DNA of 8,651 bases from CAYVZU01 sp964455935 (GTDB lineage Bacteria > Fibrobacterota > CAYVZU01). The stretch lies in the NCBI GenBank assembly GCA_964455935.1, contig CAYVZU010000146.1, positions 1-8,651 of the forward strand. The letters run 5' to 3'. This document shows, in pieces, positions 5,647 to 8,651 of this stretch (position 1 is the stretch's first letter; the number at the start of each line of letters is the position of its first letter). The notes beneath the pieces are model-generated. The model saw only the letters and a program-made list of their open reading frames with translations. It was not told the DNA's origin and ran no database searches. The position numbers and the translations under genes were made by a program.

Positions 5647-7536
5647 GTGAAACTCGAATTCGAAAGCTGTACGGACTCTGTCGCTGCCTTCCGGGTCGAA
5701 TCGCCCCTGGACGATTCGAACCTCACGGACCCGCCAGGATACCGGCCCGGATCTCAGACCGCTTTCTTCTGTCCTTCCCTGACACTCGAAAACCGGGGCA
5801 ACGAGCGGATCGAGGCATTCTGGCCGGTGCTAAACAGCGCCGATTTCCGATGCTTCGAATCGCTTCGAAACTGGATCGAAACGAAGGCGCCCATCCATCC
5901 GCTGGACCTGTATGCGTTTTGGCGGGACCACATTTTCCATGCCACGAGCCAGCTACCTGAGAATAAAAATCCGTTTCTGGCCTTCAATTTTTGGGGATAC
6001 GGCCTGTGCGACGATGCCGGTACCGCCCTGACCATCCTGATGCGGCACCTTGGAATTTCGGCACGGCTTATCGACTTGAATGGCCATTTCGTTTGCGAAT
6101 ATCAATTCGACGGTAAGTGGAACGTCATCGATGCCGACCAAAATGTCATCTACCCCTTGCTGGACAACAGAACGCTGGCCTCATTCCGGGAAATTGCCGA
6201 GGACCCGTTCCTCGCGCTGCGCTGCAAACCATTCGGCCGAGCCGGAATCTACGATTTGGCCAAGGCGTGGACCAATGCTTCGTTTTTCGAATCCGTACAC
6301 CCGCGGGAGTACCCCGTCATTGGCATTGATCCGTCAAAAAACGGTGATCTGGCGCAAACGGGCTGGGACCTGTACCCCGGCGAGAGTGTCACTTATTGTC
6401 CGGGCCGAAAACCCGGGGCCGTTTCTGGCAAAGTAGATCTGTCGGTCTGGGCCGGAGCGGCGGAATCGCTGGGCGACATTGAATACAGGGTCCGGCCTCA
6501 GGCGCGGGGACAGGGGGAGGGGACTCGGCGCATTCGGATTTCGGTGCCCCTACCGGCCTACCGGGTAGTCGTTGGGGACAATGCGCGGATCTTCGATCTG
6601 CCTCGCGATCGTGTTGTCCGGGAATTCAGTATCGAAGTCCAGCAAGAGATCGAACGCATTTCCATCTTCTGCCACGGGGCGCGGCTGTTTTTCCCCGTGC
6701 CACATTGCGGCGAGAACAGGATCGAACTCAAATCGCGAACAGCAGGTAAACGGGTGAAGGTCGCGATGGAATTGGAGTCCCCCCATTTGAAACAGCCGCC
6801 AGCCTCGCCTCGGATCATAAACCAGGAGGCTGTGTTTTCGTATTGCTCGCCAGAGTTTGTCCTGGATCTTGAGCCGGGCGCGGAAGCCCTGTGGTGGCAA
6901 ATCGCCTGGTCCAACGATTTCCGGCTGGTGCTGCCCAATCTCGATTGCCTCATAAGGCCCCTCGGCCGCGCTTTGCTTTCCGCGCTGGATCAGACATTCT
7001 TGAATCCGGGCCAAACCTATTGCTTTCGCGCGAAGATTAAGCGGAGCGGAGTATGGAGCCCGTGGTCGGAGCCATTTCCATTCAAGGTGGAGAAACCGCT
7101 TCCGCCGCGAGACCTGAAGATCAGAACCGGCGAAGACGGCTTTGAGCTTGCCTGGCAAGGGCAGGAGGGATCCGAATACCTGGTTTTCGCGAGCGATCGA
7201 ATGGATTTCCTGCCGGAGATTTACGGCGAATTTCAGGTGGATGCTATCGAGAACATGGCCATCAAAGCCCAGACCCCCAACAAGAACCTTATCGCCCGAA
7301 CCTTCGAAAACGCCATACAATTTCCTGAGATCATGCCGTTCTACCGGGTGGTGGCCCGGAAAGGCAATTCATGCTCAATCCCCAGCGCTCTTCTGCGTGC
7401 AAACCGCGAACTTCTTGCCCTCGGCCGCCGTAAGCCCATTGTCCTGCAGATGCGGCATCAGAAAATTGCTTCCGCAGAATCGAAAATGGGGTACGTCGAT
7501 GTCTATGCCGCTGGAATCGAACCTCTGCCGTTCTAA
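5647..7536 (+). CDS. Transglutaminase-like (Cys-His-Asp) protein with FN3-like C-terminal regions, 629 aa, function unknown
   Basis: Residues about 85-190 match a transglutaminase-like/papain-fold core. C121 sits in GYGLCDDAGTALTILMRHLGISARL, H147 in LNGHFVCEY, and D162 in DGKWNVIDADQN, in the order and spacing of the family triad. All three residues are intact, so an acyl-transfer or protease/amidase-type activity is possible. Residues about 240-380 look beta-rich (WDLYPGESV, FFPVPHCGENRIEL). Residues about 384-482 (YCFRAKIKRSGVWSPWSEPFPFKV) and 483-582 (PPRDLKI...GFELAWQG, PFYRVVARKG) resemble two fibronectin-III domains. No signal peptide, lipobox or membrane helix is visible, so it appears cytoplasmic unless exported by another route. 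GTG at 5647 has GGGAG at 5638-5642 with a 4-base spacer. It is the first gene of the rightward unit. The FN3 calls are from pattern only. It could modify an amino-sugar or peptide substituent of the glycan, or act as a binding scaffold. Confidence 0.75.
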   Translation: MKLEFESCTDSVAAFRVESPLDDSNLTDPPGYRPGSQTAFFCPSLTLENRGNERIEAFWPVLNSADFRCFESLRNWIETKAPIHPLDLYAFWRDHIFHATSQLPENKNPFLAFNFWGYGLCDDAGTALTILMRHLGISARLIDLNGHFVCEYQFDGKWNVIDADQNVIYPLLDNRTLASFREIAEDPFLALRCKPFGRAGIYDLAKAWTNASFFESVHPREYPVIGIDPSKNGDLAQTGWDLYPGESVTYCPGRKPGAVSGKVDLSVWAGAAESLGDIEYRVRPQARGQGEGTRRIRISVPLPAYRVVVGDNARIFDLPRDRVVREFSIEVQQEIERISIFCHGARLFFPVPHCGENRIELKSRTAGKRVKVAMELESPHLKQPPASPRIINQEAVFSYCSPEFVLDLEPGAEALWWQIAWSNDFRLVLPNLDCLIRPLGRALLSALDQTFLNPGQTYCFRAKIKRSGVWSPWSEPFPFKVEKPLPPRDLKIRTGEDGFELAWQGQEGSEYLVFASDRMDFLPEIYGEFQVDAIENMAIKAQTPNKNLIARTFENAIQFPEIMPFYRVVARKGNSCSIPSALLRANRELLALGRRKPIVLQMRHQKIASAESKMGYVDVYAAGIEPLPF

Positions 7537-7580
7537 GGAGCTCTTGCTTTGGTTGTTCTGACAATGCTATTCATTTGATC

Positions 7581-8518
7581 ATGGACCTTCCAGGCCTCGA
7601 CCAGCACATCAACGAATTCCGCGCTTTTTTGCAGAAGGCCGGCCAATTGCCTTTTCTGGAACGAGAGGCCTTGCATGGTTTCCTCGATTACCAGGTGCGG
7701 CAATTCGGCAAGCAGTTCCCTTCCGCCTCTGTCAAGACATATCAGATGATCTTTTCCGCCTTGGCTGAAATCGGGTTCTATGCCAGGGATAAGGAAATTC
7801 TGGAAATCGGCACGGGGTTCAATCTAGGGGTGCTGTTGCTGGCGGGGTTGGCGGGCGCCCGGAAGGTCACGGGCATTGACGCATATCATCACGAGATGGG
7901 GCCGGCCCACGATTTCATTTTGAGCGCGCTGAATCAGTTGGCTGGAAATGCGGGAATCCTTGTCACAACACCCGATGCGGCATCGGATTTCTTCGAGCGG
8001 TTTGCGCGGATGATTTCAAAAGACCAGAATGGCCGCTATATTTTCAATCCCGGCAAGCTCGAATTCCGGTTTCCCCATTCGGTCGAAGCCCTTCCGTTTG
8101 CCGATTCCAGTTTCGATCTTGTCTACACCTCTGCGGCGTTCGAGCACTTTATGGAACCGGATGCAGCGGTGCACGAAATGGCCCGGGTTACCCGGCCGGG
8201 CGGTTTTTCTTTTCATATCGTGGACCTGCGGGATCATCGAAATTTTTCGCGGCCCCTGGAATTTCTGAAACTGCCCCAGGCGGAATGGACGCGGGTCTGC
8301 CGGACCACGGATACAGCCATACGAACCGGCTCCGGGATACCGAGATCGTGCGGCTCTTTGGCCAATATGGGTTCTCGCTGATCAAGGCCCGGACACACCA
8401 GGACATGCTGGTGAACGACGAAATACGCAATTCGTTTATCGACCCGTTCCGGTCCATGCCCAACCAGGAGTTGGGGCTCCTGGGCCGCTGCTACTGTTTC
8501 CGCAAAGCGGTTCGATGA
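7581..8518 (+). pseudogene. Class I SAM-dependent methyltransferase interrupted by a frameshift near 8286-8291
   Basis: The first frame (7581-8381) carries motif I EILEIGTGFNLG at residues 72-83, the ribose acid D100 in TGIDAY, SFDLVYTSAAFEHF at 177-190, VTRPGG and HIVDLRDH at 212-219. After QAEW it runs into unlike sequence and stops at 8381. The missing C-terminus continues in another frame from about 8288 (DAGLPDHGYSHTNRLRDTEIVRLFGQYGFSLIKAR, to RCYCFRKAVR) and ends at TGA 8516-8518. One lost base near 8286-8291 accounts for it; restored length is about 312 residues. The shift may be a sequencing or assembly error, since both halves look well conserved, or a true recent inactivation. TTG at 7575 could start two residues earlier, but ATG 7581 is preferred. 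Neither has a good ribosome site: AAGGAG at 7535-7540 is about 40 bases away. The gene lies 44 bases after the transglutaminase-like gene. Confidence 0.82.
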
Positions 8519-8523
8519 CCACG

Positions 8524-8549
8524 GCTGCCACACCGGATTGATTGGCAGC
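8524..8549. repeat. Inverted repeat after the last gene
   Basis: GCTGCCA at 8524-8530 pairs perfectly with TGGCAGC at 8543-8549 across a 12-base loop, 6 bases after the last stop. There is no T-run behind it, so it is a poor intrinsic terminator by itself, though it could stabilise the 3' end of the transcript. Confidence 0.4.
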
Positions 8550-8556
8550 GGGATGG

Positions 8557-8569
8557 GGCCGTTGCGGCC
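8557..8569. repeat. Second small inverted repeat in the right-hand tail
   Basis: GGCCG and CGGCC are separated by TTG, forming a compact 5-bp GC hairpin 7 bases after the previous one. No T-tract follows. From here to 8651 no gene is visible; the last 50 bases turn AT-rich, which may mark the promoter area of a gene beyond the window. Confidence 0.3.
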
Positions 8570-8651
8570 TGAAATCGTGCCCGCGAAATCCGACCTAAAC
8601 TCATCTTCTACAGTTTAAAAACCGAACTTCTTTTATATCAGTCACTTACGG

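Noticed and set aside
6550..7320. Open frame of 256 codons antisense to the transglutaminase-like gene
   Set aside because: No domain pattern or ribosome site. The sense frame is continuous for 629 codons with a proper start.
1..8651. CRISPR array, insertion sequence, phage or toxin-antitoxin system
   Set aside because: No regularly spaced repeats, no transposase or recombinase motifs, no paired terminal repeats and no small toxin-like gene pair were seen.

Overview
The window looks like part of a surface-polysaccharide (exopolysaccharide, O-antigen or capsule type) biosynthesis and decoration locus on a bacterial metagenomic scaffold. It is moderately GC-rich and uses Shine-Dalgarno-type ribosome binding sites and many GTG starts. 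A run of ten N bases marks an assembly gap. No ribosomal RNA, tRNA, mobile element or CRISPR array is visible, and the phylum cannot be assigned from these genes.

Layout. (1) Left edge to 3558, plus strand, tightly packed. It holds the 3' end of a probable GT39/ArnT-type membrane glycosyltransferase, a SAM-dependent methyltransferase, a radical SAM/SPASM enzyme, a hexapeptide-repeat acyltransferase and a second methyltransferase. Two junctions are 4-base GTGA overlaps, as in a translationally coupled operon. (2) 3533-5461, minus strand: a GT4 glycosyltransferase followed 3 bases later by a third methyltransferase. This pair has its own good promoter candidate and overlaps the end of the upstream plus-strand operon tail to tail by 26 bases. 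(3) 5462-5646: a 185-base divergent intergenic region with the minus-strand promoter and a small leader hairpin for the rightward gene. (4) 5647-8518, plus strand: a 629-residue protein with a transglutaminase-like Cys-His-Asp core and beta-rich, fibronectin-III-like C-terminal regions, then a fourth methyltransferase interrupted by a frameshift. (5) 8519-8651: a non-coding tail with two small inverted repeats and an AT-rich end.

Working together (inference): the glycosyltransferases would build or extend a lipid-linked glycan. The acyltransferase and up to four different methyltransferases would decorate it, and the radical SAM enzyme could carry out a difficult redox or C-H step on a sugar or a peptide-like substituent. 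The transglutaminase-like protein is the least expected member. It has no visible export signal and is the best candidate for an undescribed activity in the locus.
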